Shown one piece after another: positions 1 to 7,622 of a stretch of DNA of 11,761 bases. The notes beneath the pieces were generated by a model that worked only from the letters and a program-made list of their open reading frames with translations, ran no database searches and was not told the DNA's origin. The position numbers and the translations under genes are program-made. Position 1 is the first letter of the stretch; every line of letters starts with the position of its first letter. The stretch is from Chloroflexota bacterium (GTDB lineage: Bacteria > Cyanobacteriota > Vampirovibrionia > Obscuribacterales > Obscuribacteraceae), in NCBI GenBank assembly GCA_005240105.1, contig SBAT01000001.1, positions 1 through 11,761 on the forward strand, written 5' to 3'.

Positions 1-2040
1 GGATTCATTACTGCCATCGTACACAACTATACGGACAAGACTGAAAATATTGATCTTGCCTTGTCTGCTTCCAAGCAGTACAAGTTGTCCCGTGCCAATC
101 AACAAACACTTTCCGTAAAACCAGACAAAGCAGAACGCTATTCCTGGCCTGTCACTATTACCAATTCCGGAGACAGCATAGTCAGTATAGTTGCCCGCGG
201 CAAAACCGTCGGCGATGCCATGGAATTGCATCTGCCGGTAAGACCATTAGGCATATCCGCCTTCCTGTGCCAATCGCAAATCATCACCAGCGAGAGTCAA
301 TCAGCCCTCTTGCCGGTCTCGCCCGACAATCCAGCAGCCAAAGACATCAAATGGCAGTTGTCGCTGGCTGCCTCATCCATTGGTCCGGTTCTCGGCAGTT
401 TCAATTCGCTCATAGACTACCCATACGGTTGCACCGAACAAACCATGAGCCGTCTCATACCGTCAGTTGTGGCCATGAAATTGAACAAAGAATTGGGTCA
501 AGAAATGACCAGTAGCGACAAAGAGAAATTCCGCCTGGTCTACAACAAGTCCATACAGAAACTTGCCGAACACAGGCACGCCGATGGCGGTTGGGGCTGG
601 TGGAAATTCGACGACAGCGATCCATCTATGACTGCCTATGTCATGGAAGGACTTATGCTATTGCGCGAGGTTGGCTACAAGGTTGATGACGCTTGGCTGA
701 CCGAGGGTAAAGCTTGGCTATCCAAAAACGCCAAAGACATATTCAAACAATTGAGCGATTCCAAACAAGTAGATGTATACGGTTCGGCTCGGGCAAGAAG
801 AATTGACCTTGCCAGAATGCTCTACGTCCTAAGTAAAAACGGAGAGAAAGTACCAAACAGTGTCCGTCTCTGGTTCGGCAAGAGCCTGGACACAATGCAG
901 CCGGAAGAGCTAACTTACTTAACTCTCGCCATTTGCAACTCAAACTGCAGCAATGCCAAGCCGTTTTATGACCGTCTAATTGTCTTAGCAAACAACAACG
1001 ATGGCATGATGGACTGGGACCACACACGAGCTTTGCTGAACAAGATCAAAATCAAATCCGACGAGGATGACTACACATATCAATTTACTGGTATTGAAAC
1101 AACTGCTGCCGCCCTGCAAGCTGTATTAGCGAATGAACCGCAAAACAGCGCGCGTATCGAATCAATAAAAAAATGGTTGCTTTTGCAGCATGACAAGAAC
1201 GGTTGGGAAAATACCAAGACTACGGCCAAAGTATTTCTTGTCCTTCTGCAGGAAGAACTGCTAAACCGCAAGTCCGGCAGTGCAGCCGGCACTAACTACA
1301 CCGTCAGCCTCAACAGTGGTCAGACACCTACATCTGCCGAAGTCATCCCCCTGCACAAGATACTCAGCTTCACAGACGAAAATAGATACGATGAAGACAC
1401 GGTAATAAAAGAGTCCGTGCCATCCGGCACTCGCATACCATCAACAACCGTTGACTTGAAAAAGCAAGGTCCAGGCAGATTGTATTACACCAATATGATC
1501 ACCTACACTCGCAAACTGCATCCTGGCGAGAAGGTCACTGAAAAGTCCTTGCCTGGTAATTTGTCAATCAAGCGCTCTTTCTACCGCCTGAAGCCAACAG
1601 CTATAGCAAGCGACGGCACGACACATTTCAACCTGGAGCCAATTGCCAACAATGTTGTTAAGTCCGGTGAAACCGTACTGATGAAGGTAAGCGTACAATC
1701 ACCCGTTGCCCTTCCATATGTAATTCTTGAAGCAGCTCTACCAAGTGGAGCCGAAGTTGTCTCCGACGATCCACGGGCCGACTTAATTGCAAGCGGCGAT
1801 AACACAAATGGTTCGGTGGAGACAGATTGGGGCACCTGGTGGTGGTCGCATCAAGACATCCTCGATGACAAAATCGTCTTCTTCGCTAAGAGCATGCCTG
1901 CCGGCAAATGTGAATTTCAAACACTTGTGCGCATGGAACTGCCCGGCAAGTTCCAAATGAATCCGATGAACTTGCAAGGCATGTACACCGACAAAGTACG
2001 AGCCCTATCTACTCTTGACGCATTGACCGTAAAAGAATGA
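1..2040 (+). CDS. alpha-2-macroglobulin family protein, C-terminal part (5' truncated by window edge)
   Basis: The reading frame is open from base 1, so the true start lies upstream and 679 codons are seen. Bacterial alpha-2-macroglobulins are periplasmic, often lipid-anchored, protease traps: a cleaved bait region exposes a thioester that bonds covalently to the protease. The opening residues (GFITAIVHNYTDKTENIDL) fit the A2M domain. The thioester motif YGCTEQ lies at 424-441, with the Cys codon at 430-432 and the Gln codon at 439-441, so the trap chemistry is intact. It is followed by the alpha/alpha toroid thioester domain (DGGWGWW at about 583-603, then SDPSMTAYV). The end (HQDILDDKIVFFAKSMPAG, then MYTDKVRA) matches the terminal macroglobulin domain. 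The TGA stop overlaps the ATG of the VanW-family gene, so the two are probably translationally coupled. The usual partner gene pbpC is not seen, but the upstream side is outside the window. Family assignment is secure; the bait region cannot be judged. Confidence 0.93.
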   Translation, partial: GFITAIVHNYTDKTENIDLALSASKQYKLSRANQQTLSVKPDKAERYSWPVTITNSGDSIVSIVARGKTVGDAMELHLPVRPLGISAFLCQSQIITSESQSALLPVSPDNPAAKDIKWQLSLAASSIGPVLGSFNSLIDYPYGCTEQTMSRLIPSVVAMKLNKELGQEMTSSDKEKFRLVYNKSIQKLAEHRHADGGWGWWKFDDSDPSMTAYVMEGLMLLREVGYKVDDAWLTEGKAWLSKNAKDIFKQLSDSKQVDVYGSARARRIDLARMLYVLSKNGEKVPNSVRLWFGKSLDTMQPEELTYLTLAICNSNCSNAKPFYDRLIVLANNNDGMMDWDHTRALLNKIKIKSDEDDYTYQFTGIETTAAALQAVLANEPQNSARIESIKKWLLLQHDKNGWENTKTTAKVFLVLLQEELLNRKSGSAAGTNYTVSLNSGQTPTSAEVIPLHKILSFTDENRYDEDTVIKESVPSGTRIPSTTVDLKKQGPGRLYYTNMITYTRKLHPGEKVTEKSLPGNLSIKRSFYRLKPTAIASDGTTHFNLEPIANNVVKSGETVLMKVSVQSPVALPYVILEAALPSGAEVVSDDPRADLIASGDNTNGSVETDWGTWWWSHQDILDDKIVFFAKSMPAGKCEFQTLVRMELPGKFQMNPMNLQGMYTDKVRALSTLDALTVKE

Positions 2041-2732
2041 ACATGAAAAAGAAAGCTATTAAGTATGCCTTAATTGCAGCAGTGCCTTTGGCATTGCTCG
2101 TCTATTTCATCACCGCTCATCCATTTTCGCAAGAGATTGGCAGTCAGACGGTTTATATCGGTGAATTGTCACCGGAGCAAATAAACAACGTGCAAGTAGC
2201 GGCAAAAGCCTTAGATGGAGTTGTTCTAAAGCAGGGTGATGTTTTTTCCTTTAACAAGACAGTTGGCCCACGCACGTTCAAGCGGGGTTATGACGCAGCT
2301 CCTTCATATCTGAACTCAGATAGTCCATCAACATTTGGTGGCGGCATATGCGTTGTTTCCTCAGGAGTTTATCAATTGGCTCTAGGCGCCGGCTTCCCGA
2401 TAATCGAGCGTCTTCCCCATCAAAAGACCGTAAGATCTGTCTTGCCCGGACTGGATGCCACCGTTTGGTACGGCAAAGCCGATTTGCGTTTTCAAAACAA
2501 CCTTTCTACACCGGTCCAGTTGAAAGCCTCTGTCGATCACAATGATGTCACACTCAAAATTCTTGGCGCACACCCCAAAGAAGAAATTACTGTGCGCCGA
2601 CTAGTTACACGCGAAACGCCTGACCACATTCAAGTCGAAGTCTTCCGCCAGATTAAGGACAAGACGACCCTGGTCTCACGAGACCTCTACGCCCTTGCGC
2701 CGCGACATGCGCACCAGCATCATAATCACTAG
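2037..2732 (+). CDS. VanW family protein with N-terminal membrane anchor
   Basis: This 231-residue protein begins at an ATG overlapping the A2M stop (ATGA, 2037-2040); a second ATG at 2043 is equally possible. Residues 4-26 form a Lys-led hydrophobic segment, either a signal peptide or an anchor, so the rest is probably outside the cytoplasmic membrane. The VanW domain spans about 45-175: GDVFSFNKTVGPRT at 67-80, GGGICVVSS at 101-109, ERLPH at 124-128, GLDATVWYG at 138-146 and DLRFQNN at 149-155. VanW proteins accompany some vancomycin-resistance clusters and are widespread in other bacteria, but their activity is not settled. Cys105 and His128 sit where the family's conserved residues fall; the residue after the Cys is Val, where I recall Gln (GGGICQVSS) in most members. 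The C-terminus is His-rich (HAHQHHNH). Its last 57 bases overlap the convergent membrane-protein gene. Coupling to A2M suggests a periplasmic or cell-wall role, which is inference. Confidence 0.88.
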   Translation: MNMKKKAIKYALIAAVPLALLVYFITAHPFSQEIGSQTVYIGELSPEQINNVQVAAKALDGVVLKQGDVFSFNKTVGPRTFKRGYDAAPSYLNSDSPSTFGGGICVVSSGVYQLALGAGFPIIERLPHQKTVRSVLPGLDATVWYGKADLRFQNNLSTPVQLKASVDHNDVTLKILGAHPKEEITVRRLVTRETPDHIQVEVFRQIKDKTTLVSRDLYALAPRHAHQHHNH

Positions 2733-4118
2733 CGGTGCCACAGCAACAATAACACCGGCGGCAATCAGAGTTTGAACTTTTGTCGCTGCCACAGCTTCAT
2801 TGCCCTTGTTAATCAATTCGCTGGAAAGCATAGCGACAGTAATCATCTGTGCCGGTACTAACAACAAATAGCCTGAGGCAGCATCGAAAGACCTAAACAG
2901 TGCCGGCATAAAAATTGCGAACAAAATGCAGCCGACCATTGTGGCATCAAACAAACCGGCAGACGGCTCGGCATGCAAGAAAAAATTCGCCGCGATTGGA
3001 GCGAATGTGCCAATAGTAAGAAAAAGTGCCCACTTAAGCCATTTGTCCTCTGCATCGCGCAGGCATATGCCCAAGACAAGGGCAATCGCAAAACCGGCAT
3101 ATAGAACAGCTCCTACATATGGATGCAGTATATTCACGCCGGTCACATTGGCCACGAAATCAACAACATAACCTTGCAATAGCGCTCTCACCAGCCAGAA
3201 AAGTCCGGCGCAAAGGGCAATGCTGCCAGGTCGGGCTACAAGCGTGGTTATGGCAACAATGACAAAACCAACCGTGCCAAAGAGCCGCGACGCTACAACA
3301 GTTACACCGGCAATGAGCACAGCCATGGAAAGGAACTGAAACACAACCGTTGGATCGGTTATTTTTTCTTTGGCTCTCTCTTCAAAATCGTGGAACGTAT
3401 GACTAACAAACAAACTGCCACCAACCAACCAAGCATAACCTCCGGCATCCGGCAGCAAAAGCAATTTTGTGCAGGCTATGAGCATGATTAAGCCGCCTGT
3501 CGTCGACATGATAATCCGTTTCAAATACCACTTCTCATCAGACATGAACGGGTTTTGAAAGAGCCTGAGCAATATAACCGAAGAAAGGGCCGCCAATATA
3601 ACACCTTCCAGAGAAGCAGAACTACTGGACGGCAGTCCGGTCAAGATCCAGAAAACGCCCACCAACCAAGACAACGGCGGAATCACATCAAGGAAATCAG
3701 GTTCAGGTAGTACATAAACCATCTCCGAAACTTTCCAGGTAATAAGCCCTAAAGATGCTGCTACTAAGGCAAACCTGGATGTGTCAGCAGGCATGTAGAG
3801 CGTAAAACATACGGACGCGCCCAACAGAGCAAGTCCTCGCAAATGTCCGGGAAGCTTCAGCACCGACAAAAGCCACGTAAAAACTAACCCACCAAGAAAA
3901 CTTGGCAAAAGATTGAGCAAATGAATGCCCCATTTTTCGCCAATGAAGAAAAGCACAGAATAACCTGCGGCTATCGATGCCACAAATGCCATCGACCGTC
4001 CGCTTGCAGTAAAGCCTACCTGTTTATAAATACCCTGCTTAAAGAAAGGAAAGAAAAATGCTGCCAAGCATGTGATACCGAACAGCCAAAGCACCGGTTG
4101 CAAGTTATTTGCTAACAC
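2676..4118 (-). CDS. polytopic integral membrane protein of unknown function
   Basis: This 480-residue protein is strongly hydrophobic along its whole length, with roughly twelve to fourteen candidate membrane segments (for example about residues 7-25, 42-62, 68-87, 147-163, 206-225 and 262-285, with the last near 450-467). A short basic tail (RMSRRKG) is probably cytoplasmic. I do not recognise the family; no transporter, polymerase or glycosyltransferase signature is clear. The start is GTG at 4116-4118, supported by a purine-rich ribosome site (AGGAAAGGAAACAG, complement of about 4122-4135). The start lies inside the end of the upstream TPR gene, with a 14-base overlap, so the two are almost certainly one operon and translationally coupled. 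The 3' end runs 57 bases into the convergent VanW gene. A TTG a few codons downstream is a weaker alternative start. A role in envelope transport alongside the secreted TPR protein is only a guess. Confidence 0.8.
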   Translation of the reverse strand: MLANNLQPVLWLFGITCLAAFFFPFFKQGIYKQVGFTASGRSMAFVASIAAGYSVLFFIGEKWGIHLLNLLPSFLGGLVFTWLLSVLKLPGHLRGLALLGASVCFTLYMPADTSRFALVAASLGLITWKVSEMVYVLPEPDFLDVIPPLSWLVGVFWILTGLPSSSSASLEGVILAALSSVILLRLFQNPFMSDEKWYLKRIIMSTTGGLIMLIACTKLLLLPDAGGYAWLVGGSLFVSHTFHDFEERAKEKITDPTVVFQFLSMAVLIAGVTVVASRLFGTVGFVIVAITTLVARPGSIALCAGLFWLVRALLQGYVVDFVANVTGVNILHPYVGAVLYAGFAIALVLGICLRDAEDKWLKWALFLTIGTFAPIAANFFLHAEPSAGLFDATMVGCILFAIFMPALFRSFDAASGYLLLVPAQMITVAMLSSELINKGNEAVAATKVQTLIAAGVIVAVAPLVIMMLVRMSRRKGVEVS

Positions 4119-5193
4119 TTTCTGTTTCCTTTCCTACCGTAACGTCTACCTCTTTTGTCACCTCGATCGGATCACCGCCGGTCCCCGTTGTCATCTCGAC
4201 CGGAGCTCCGTCACCACTCTCATTTGTCATCTCGAGCGAAGGTGCTTTAGCACCGGAGTCGAGAGATCTTCCGCCACTATCCCCACCCGGCTCGCCTGTC
4301 ACTTGCACCGGCGAATCTTCCGCCTTCACTGAACTCTCCGTCTTAAGAACATCCGCAGGAGCGGTTACAGGAGCCGCCGAACCCGATGCCACCACCGGCG
4401 AGTTTACCTGTTTCACCATTTCCAAAATATAGTCATAGATCTGCCTTGGCGGGTTAACAGTCACAGTCTTCATAAATCCTAGCGCATCTACTGTGACTTC
4501 AGCAGTTGTCTCGCCTTTATCATCCAGGTACATCATTGTCGATCGCGGCTCGACCCAACAGACGTCAGCCTTAACATCAACACCCTTAATTTTACTAACG
4601 CTCAATTTCCCTTCCGGCGTCTGCACAAAATCAAAACAAATGCGTTTATTGAAACGCACTTGTTCGATCCTGTCTTCGTTAACCACCTGAGTGTATATAT
4701 CAGCCAACGCTAACTCAAAATGATCGCCGTCGGGCTTCTTAAATGACGACAGACAAACAGCCCCTGCTCTTTTCAAAAGCTTCGCCGCCTGCTCCCCAAG
4801 ACTATCGACACCAATGGTCTTATAGCAGGACGAAACATCAGCCAGACCGGCAGTCACCTCCGGCGTATCAGGTGCGAGTTTTCCATAGGTATTCAGGCTG
4901 TCCTGATAACAAGCTTGGGCTTCCTGCCATCTTTCTCTAAGCCTATGGCAATCACCTAAATGCTTTAAACTCCCGGCAAGCATTATTTGGTCCTTTGTAT
5001 TTTCGGCAGCCTGCTTAAGCATGTCCACAACCTTGCTCCAGTTGCGCGCCGCCTTGGAATACTTGCCGCTATCGAATGCCTGTTGCGCCGAATCCAGCAT
5101 CTTCTGCCACAACGGACTATCATCTGCCCAAGCCGGACGGCCACTAAAGCTCAATGCAAGAATCATGCCAACAACCAAAAGATGCTTGTTCAT
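4105..5193 (-). CDS. secreted TPR-repeat protein with a repeat-derived low-complexity tail
   Basis: I prefer the ATG at 5191-5193 (362 residues) because AGAGGA lies about 8 bases upstream and the protein then opens with a clean signal peptide (residues 1-23, MNKHLLVVGMILAL to PAWA, before DDSP). A TTG at 5211 would add six residues. Residues about 30-145 are helical and read as tetratricopeptide-like repeats (SGKYSKAARNWSKVV at 42-56, LGDCHRLRERWQEAQACYQDSL at 79-100, LADVSSCYK at 117-125), a protein-protein interaction fold. A second domain at about 157-262 has a mixed sequence I do not recognise; it might resemble a TonB-C-type output module, without firm evidence. From about residue 265 the chain is Ala/Pro/Ser/Gly/Thr-rich with imperfect repeats (PVQVT, SLEMT, PVEMT, PIEVT), encoded by a palindromic repeat region. 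It is the first gene of an operon with the membrane protein downstream. The cellular role is unknown. Confidence 0.85.
   Translation of the reverse strand: MNKHLLVVGMILALSFSGRPAWADDSPLWQKMLDSAQQAFDSGKYSKAARNWSKVVDMLKQAAENTKDQIMLAGSLKHLGDCHRLRERWQEAQACYQDSLNTYGKLAPDTPEVTAGLADVSSCYKTIGVDSLGEQAAKLLKRAGAVCLSSFKKPDGDHFELALADIYTQVVNEDRIEQVRFNKRICFDFVQTPEGKLSVSKIKGVDVKADVCWVEPRSTMMYLDDKGETTAEVTVDALGFMKTVTVNPPRQIYDYILEMVKQVNSPVVASGSAAPVTAPADVLKTESSVKAEDSPVQVTGEPGGDSGGRSLDSGAKAPSLEMTNESGDGAPVEMTTGTGGDPIEVTKEVDVTVGKETESVSK
4155..4324. repeat. degenerate repeat array with nested palindrome inside the TPR gene tail
   Basis: On the + strand, similar blocks TTGTCACCTCGATCGG (4155), TTGTCATCTCGACCGG (4188) and TTGTCATCTCGAGCGAA (4224), plus a weaker copy at about 4296, are spaced 33, 36 and 72 bases, all multiples of three. 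The third block opens a nested palindrome: outer arms TCTCGA (4230-4235) and TCGAGA (4259-4264), inner arms GGTGC (4241-4245) and GCACC (4250-4254) with loop TTTA. The 3' flank ATCTTCCGCC recurs: GCACCGG plus ATCTTCCGCC occurs at 4250-4275 and again, shorter, at 4305-4324. All of it is translated in the gene on the - strand, giving the VQVT, LEMT, VEMT and EVT repeats. It resembles short palindromic interspersed repeats (GTCAT..CGAGCGAA..GATCTT type) that I recall from many bacterial genomes; copy number elsewhere cannot be seen here. Confidence 0.65.
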
Positions 5194-5297
5194 GCTCGGA
5201 ATCCTCTTCAACCCCTACATTATTCCCCCTCGCCATCCGATCCGTACCAGCGACCGATAAAAACTTCTTCTTTCGTCATTACTGTAAAATCACCTGT

Positions 5298-6131
5298 ATG
5301 CTCGCCCGTTTCCTAATCTTCGTCACCTGCTCCGCGCTCTTCATAGCCGCCGCTTTCATGCTGCCGACTGTGGACTTCCCGCAAACGGCCGCCGACACCT
5401 TCCTCTCCAAGCTGAAGTCCGGCGATGCGGCAGGCGCCGTGGAAATGTTCGGAGACAACACCTGCAAATGCCCGCCGCGAGGCGGATACGAGTCCTACCT
5501 CCAATACGGCTCCCAAGAACCAAATCTTGCCTTTCTCATTAGTAAGCCATTTAGTTTCACGGCAGGCAAAGTTACTCCTGTCGACATCGCCATACCGTAC
5601 GTATTCCCCTGGGATAAACCAACTACGGCTTATGTTGATGTCGACATGACTTTCAAAGAAGACTCCTATAGCCCCTATTTCTTGCCCATGGAGATGGCCT
5701 ACGGCATACCGATGACGGAAGCCCAGTTCAATCAATTCCTTAATGCTCCCGAGAAAAATGCCTGGAAAGGATTCACCCAACGCCTGCGCCCATCACTTGC
5801 TGCCGGAGTGATACCAGTCAAACCAAACCCAGATGCAAAAACGTTCAAAGAAGGTGAATTAGAAAATCTCTTGAGTCCTGAAATGATTCCTTTCCTCCAA
5901 GCCAAAGACGCCGGTTGCGTACTTCTCAAGGACAAAAGCGAAATGCCTCAACCGGATATTGCCGCGAAACTGCCCCGACTAGTGTCGGCCACACTGCGCC
6001 TGCGTGTTGTAAAAAGTGGACAGCTTAAACCTTGGATGGTAAACAAATTCCGATTCGAAAAAGCCTCCATTGTAGAAAACGGAAAAGCCTCTACAATTGA
6101 ATTCCCTCTCAATTCAAAATACGATCTATGA
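5298..6131 (+). CDS. hypothetical membrane-anchored or secreted protein
   Basis: I do not recognise this 277-residue protein. The frame is open from 5154, but the ATG at 5298 is preferred: it opens with MLARFLIFVTCSALFIAAAF, a good signal peptide or anchor, and the upstream part of the frame runs antisense across the start of the TPR gene. No convincing ribosome site precedes it, and TAAAAT at 5285-5290 sits too close to judge as a -10 box. After the hydrophobic start, residues about 31-52 (TAADTFLSKLKSGDAAGAVEMF) look helical, like the opening of an NTF2-like or DUF-type fold with residues that count substrate load; this is only an impression. A CKCPPRGGY motif with two Cys follows. The remainder is mixed and without recognisable motifs. 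It is divergent from the TPR gene (104 bases between starts), and its stop overlaps the start of the CAP-domain gene (ATGA), so the pair is probably coexpressed. Confidence 0.72.
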   Translation: MLARFLIFVTCSALFIAAAFMLPTVDFPQTAADTFLSKLKSGDAAGAVEMFGDNTCKCPPRGGYESYLQYGSQEPNLAFLISKPFSFTAGKVTPVDIAIPYVFPWDKPTTAYVDVDMTFKEDSYSPYFLPMEMAYGIPMTEAQFNQFLNAPEKNAWKGFTQRLRPSLAAGVIPVKPNPDAKTFKEGELENLLSPEMIPFLQAKDAGCVLLKDKSEMPQPDIAAKLPRLVSATLRLRVVKSGQLKPWMVNKFRFEKASIVENGKASTIEFPLNSKYDL

Positions 6132-6655
6132 TCAATTCACGTCAATTTCAACTAGTTGTGCTGGCATCATTTTGGGCAATTTCCATTTGCCCAAGCATTG
6201 CGCAAACTACAGAGCCGCAACAAGTCATCTTCAAATCATCGGGTGCCGACCTGCAGTCAATGAAGAGTCAAATTTTGACGCTGATCAATGCTGAACGAGC
6301 TAAGTCCGAAGACAATACGCCGGCGATTCAGGTTAGCGACAACCTGGCGCGTTTGGCCCAGACTTTTGCCGACGACATGGTCGCCAGACACTTCTTCAAC
6401 CACGTAGACCCGGACGGCAATACCTGCCGGGAAAGGGCCAAACGGCTAAAACTTGCCTCTCCACAGGCTGAAAGCATTCTCGCCGGCGTTCTAACCGGGG
6501 ACGAGGCAGTGGAAGAGTTCATGTCCGACCCGCCCAGGATAGCCAATTCCAGCCGGGCAAATATCCTCAACCCGGAATTCCGCTATTTGGGCGTCGGCAT
6601 TGCCCAAAAGCCCAGCAGGACGCTGGTTGTAGTCTTAGAGTTTTCTAAAAAATAG
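6128..6655 (+). CDS. secreted CAP/SCP-domain protein
   Basis: The ATG at 6128 overlaps the previous stop (ATGA). Residues 1-25 are a signal peptide (cleavage probably after SIA, before QTTEP), so the 175-residue protein is exported. The CAP (cysteine-rich secretory/PR-1, SCP) fold is seen from about 46 on: ILTLINAERAKS at 49-60, the helix LARLAQTFADDMVARHFFNHVDPDG at 73-97 with the conserved His at 92, AES(I) at 114-116 where the family usually has GEN with its conserved Glu, FMSDPPR at 131-137, and NILNPEFRYLGVGIA at 145-159. The second conserved His near the C-terminus of classical CAP proteins is not evident (LVVVLEFSKK ends the chain), so a metal-binding tetrad may be incomplete. Bacterial members are mostly of unknown function; lipid or sterol binding and protease-like roles have been proposed for relatives. 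Its partner is the unknown exported protein just upstream. Confidence 0.87.
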   Translation: MINSRQFQLVVLASFWAISICPSIAQTTEPQQVIFKSSGADLQSMKSQILTLINAERAKSEDNTPAIQVSDNLARLAQTFADDMVARHFFNHVDPDGNTCRERAKRLKLASPQAESILAGVLTGDEAVEEFMSDPPRIANSSRANILNPEFRYLGVGIAQKPSRTLVVVLEFSKK

Positions 6656-6738
6656 AAGTGCGGCAAAGCCCCTCTGCCAGCCCGAAAGTCTTATTGCGGA
6701 AGGATCTTGGCACCTGATCTAACCCATGCTCCAGCCTA

Positions 6739-6744
6739 TATAAT
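6739..6744 (+). promoter_or_regulatory. candidate -10 box upstream of the PaaA-like gene
   Basis: A perfect TATAAT sits 29 bases before the ATG at 6774. No good -35 box is at the right distance: TGATCT at 6715-6720 (18-base spacing) is poor and TTGGCA at 6707-6712 is too far. The 118-base gap after the CAP gene is the natural place for a new promoter and holds no strong terminator. Confidence 0.35.
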
Positions 6745-6762
6745 AAACGTGGCAGGTAATTT

Positions 6763-6767
6763 GAGGT
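6763..6767 (+). promoter_or_regulatory. ribosome binding site of the PaaA-like gene
   Basis: GAGGT lies 6 bases before the ATG at 6774 and fixes the start, which also begins the recognisable protein. Confidence 0.6.
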
Positions 6768-6773
6768 AGCAAA

Positions 6774-7532
6774 ATGACAACGCTAGTGAAGGATGAAAAA
6801 GCCAAGCACGACGCCATGATGGAGAAGATTAACTCCGGGGCTAAGCTTGAGTCGCTCGAAGAAATTACCAGCGAATACCGCGATCTTCTGCTCAAGTTGA
6901 TGATTGCCCAAGCCGACTCTGAGTTAGCTGGTGCTTACGGTTATGTACCGTGGATTGAAGGCGCACCGACTCTGGCTGAAAAGCTGGCCATGGCTAATAT
7001 CGTCAAAGACGAAATAAGACACGCCAAAGCAATGTACGAGCTTTTGGAAAGATTCCCGGAAGTAGACATCGACAAGCTTATCTACGAAGACAACATGAAA
7101 AATCGTATGCAAGTCTTCTACGAACCAATCAAGACTTGGACGGACTTGGTCATGTTCAACTTCTTGATGGACAGAGCCGCCGGACACCAGTTGCGTGACG
7201 CAGCAGAATCAAGCTGGGGTCCTTGGTCACGCACCATGGTGCAAATTGAAAAAGAAGAATGGATGCACGTCAAGCACGGCGAAACATGGGTCAAGCGCTT
7301 GTCCGCTGATCCCAAGACTCGTCCGGAAGTACAACGCGCACTAGATTTCTGGTATCCGAGGGTGAACAAAGTATTCGGCAAGCCAGGCTCTGAGTCCAAC
7401 AAACACTTCCAACAGTTCAGAATCAAGCAGCGTGACAACCACGACGTGCGCACCGTTTGGTACAACGAGATCAAACCACTGCTCGAATCATATGGCTTGA
7501 CCGTTGGCTCAATCGACCAAATTGAGAAGTAA
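6774..7532 (+). CDS. PaaA/PaaC-family (phenylacetyl-CoA epoxidase-like) diiron protein
   Basis: This 252-residue protein belongs to the PaaA_PaaC ferritin-like family. In the phenylacetate pathway PaaA is the catalytic subunit that epoxidises the ring of phenylacetyl-CoA with O2, while PaaC is a structural, metal-free paralogue. Here the carboxylate/His ligand set of a diiron four-helix bundle is complete: Glu50 (QADSELAGAYGY at 46-57), Glu80-x-x-His83 (KDEIRHAKAMYELLE from 78), Asp133 (MDRAAGHQL at 132-140) and Glu162-x-x-His165 (EKEEWMHVKHGE from 159). That argues for a catalytic PaaA-type protein, although it is shorter than typical PaaA (about 310 residues). The start has a good GAGGT site and its own candidate -10. 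The next gene is paaK, which would supply an aryl-CoA substrate. No paaB, paaC, paaD or paaE is nearby, so both its electron source and its exact substrate are open. Family call is firm; the reaction is inferred. Confidence 0.85.
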   Translation: MTTLVKDEKAKHDAMMEKINSGAKLESLEEITSEYRDLLLKLMIAQADSELAGAYGYVPWIEGAPTLAEKLAMANIVKDEIRHAKAMYELLERFPEVDIDKLIYEDNMKNRMQVFYEPIKTWTDLVMFNFLMDRAAGHQLRDAAESSWGPWSRTMVQIEKEEWMHVKHGETWVKRLSADPKTRPEVQRALDFWYPRVNKVFGKPGSESNKHFQQFRIKQRDNHDVRTVWYNEIKPLLESYGLTVGSIDQIEK

Positions 7533-7535
7533 ACC

Positions 7536-7565
7536 CTGACAAAACACTTTCCGAGAGGATATTAT
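7536..7565 (+). promoter_or_regulatory. candidate sigma-70 promoter upstream of paaK
   Basis: CTGACA (7536-7541) and TATTAT (7560-7565), 18 bases apart, each match the sigma-70 consensus at five of six positions. Transcription would start near 7572, about 50 bases before the ATG at 7623. The Shine-Dalgarno-like GAGAGG at 7553-7558 lies inside the spacer and leads only to a TTG frame that stops after five codons, so it is not a gene start. Confidence 0.4.
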
Positions 7566-7622
7566 TTGGCTTCGTTTCCGTAGCCAGACGCCTTTCAAGT
7601 GCCTGTAAAGTCAGAAGTTTTC

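Noticed and set aside
4155..4324. CRISPR array
   Set aside because: The units are degenerate, there are no unique spacers, and the region is translated in frame within a gene.
4072..4332. Plus-strand open frame with CHLDR/CHLER repeats over the TPR gene tail
   Set aside because: It is the reverse reading of the palindromic repeat; there is no ribosome site, and the - strand gene with its signal peptide and TPR region is clearly the real one.
5154..5297. Upstream extension of the 5298 gene to an ATG at 5154
   Set aside because: It would run antisense over the signal-peptide region of the TPR gene, lacks a ribosome site and hides the N-terminal hydrophobic segment.
6656..6720. GGCA...TGCC hairpin after the CAP gene as a terminator
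   Set aside because: The stem is only about 4 base pairs and no T-run follows.
6707..6723. TTGGCAC as a sigma-54 promoter upstream of the PaaA-like gene
   Set aside because: The matching -12 TTGC element is absent at the required distance.
7118..7474. Long antisense open frame within the PaaA-like gene
   Set aside because: No ribosome site or recognisable protein; it is explained by codon use of the real gene, as are the other antisense frames across the window.
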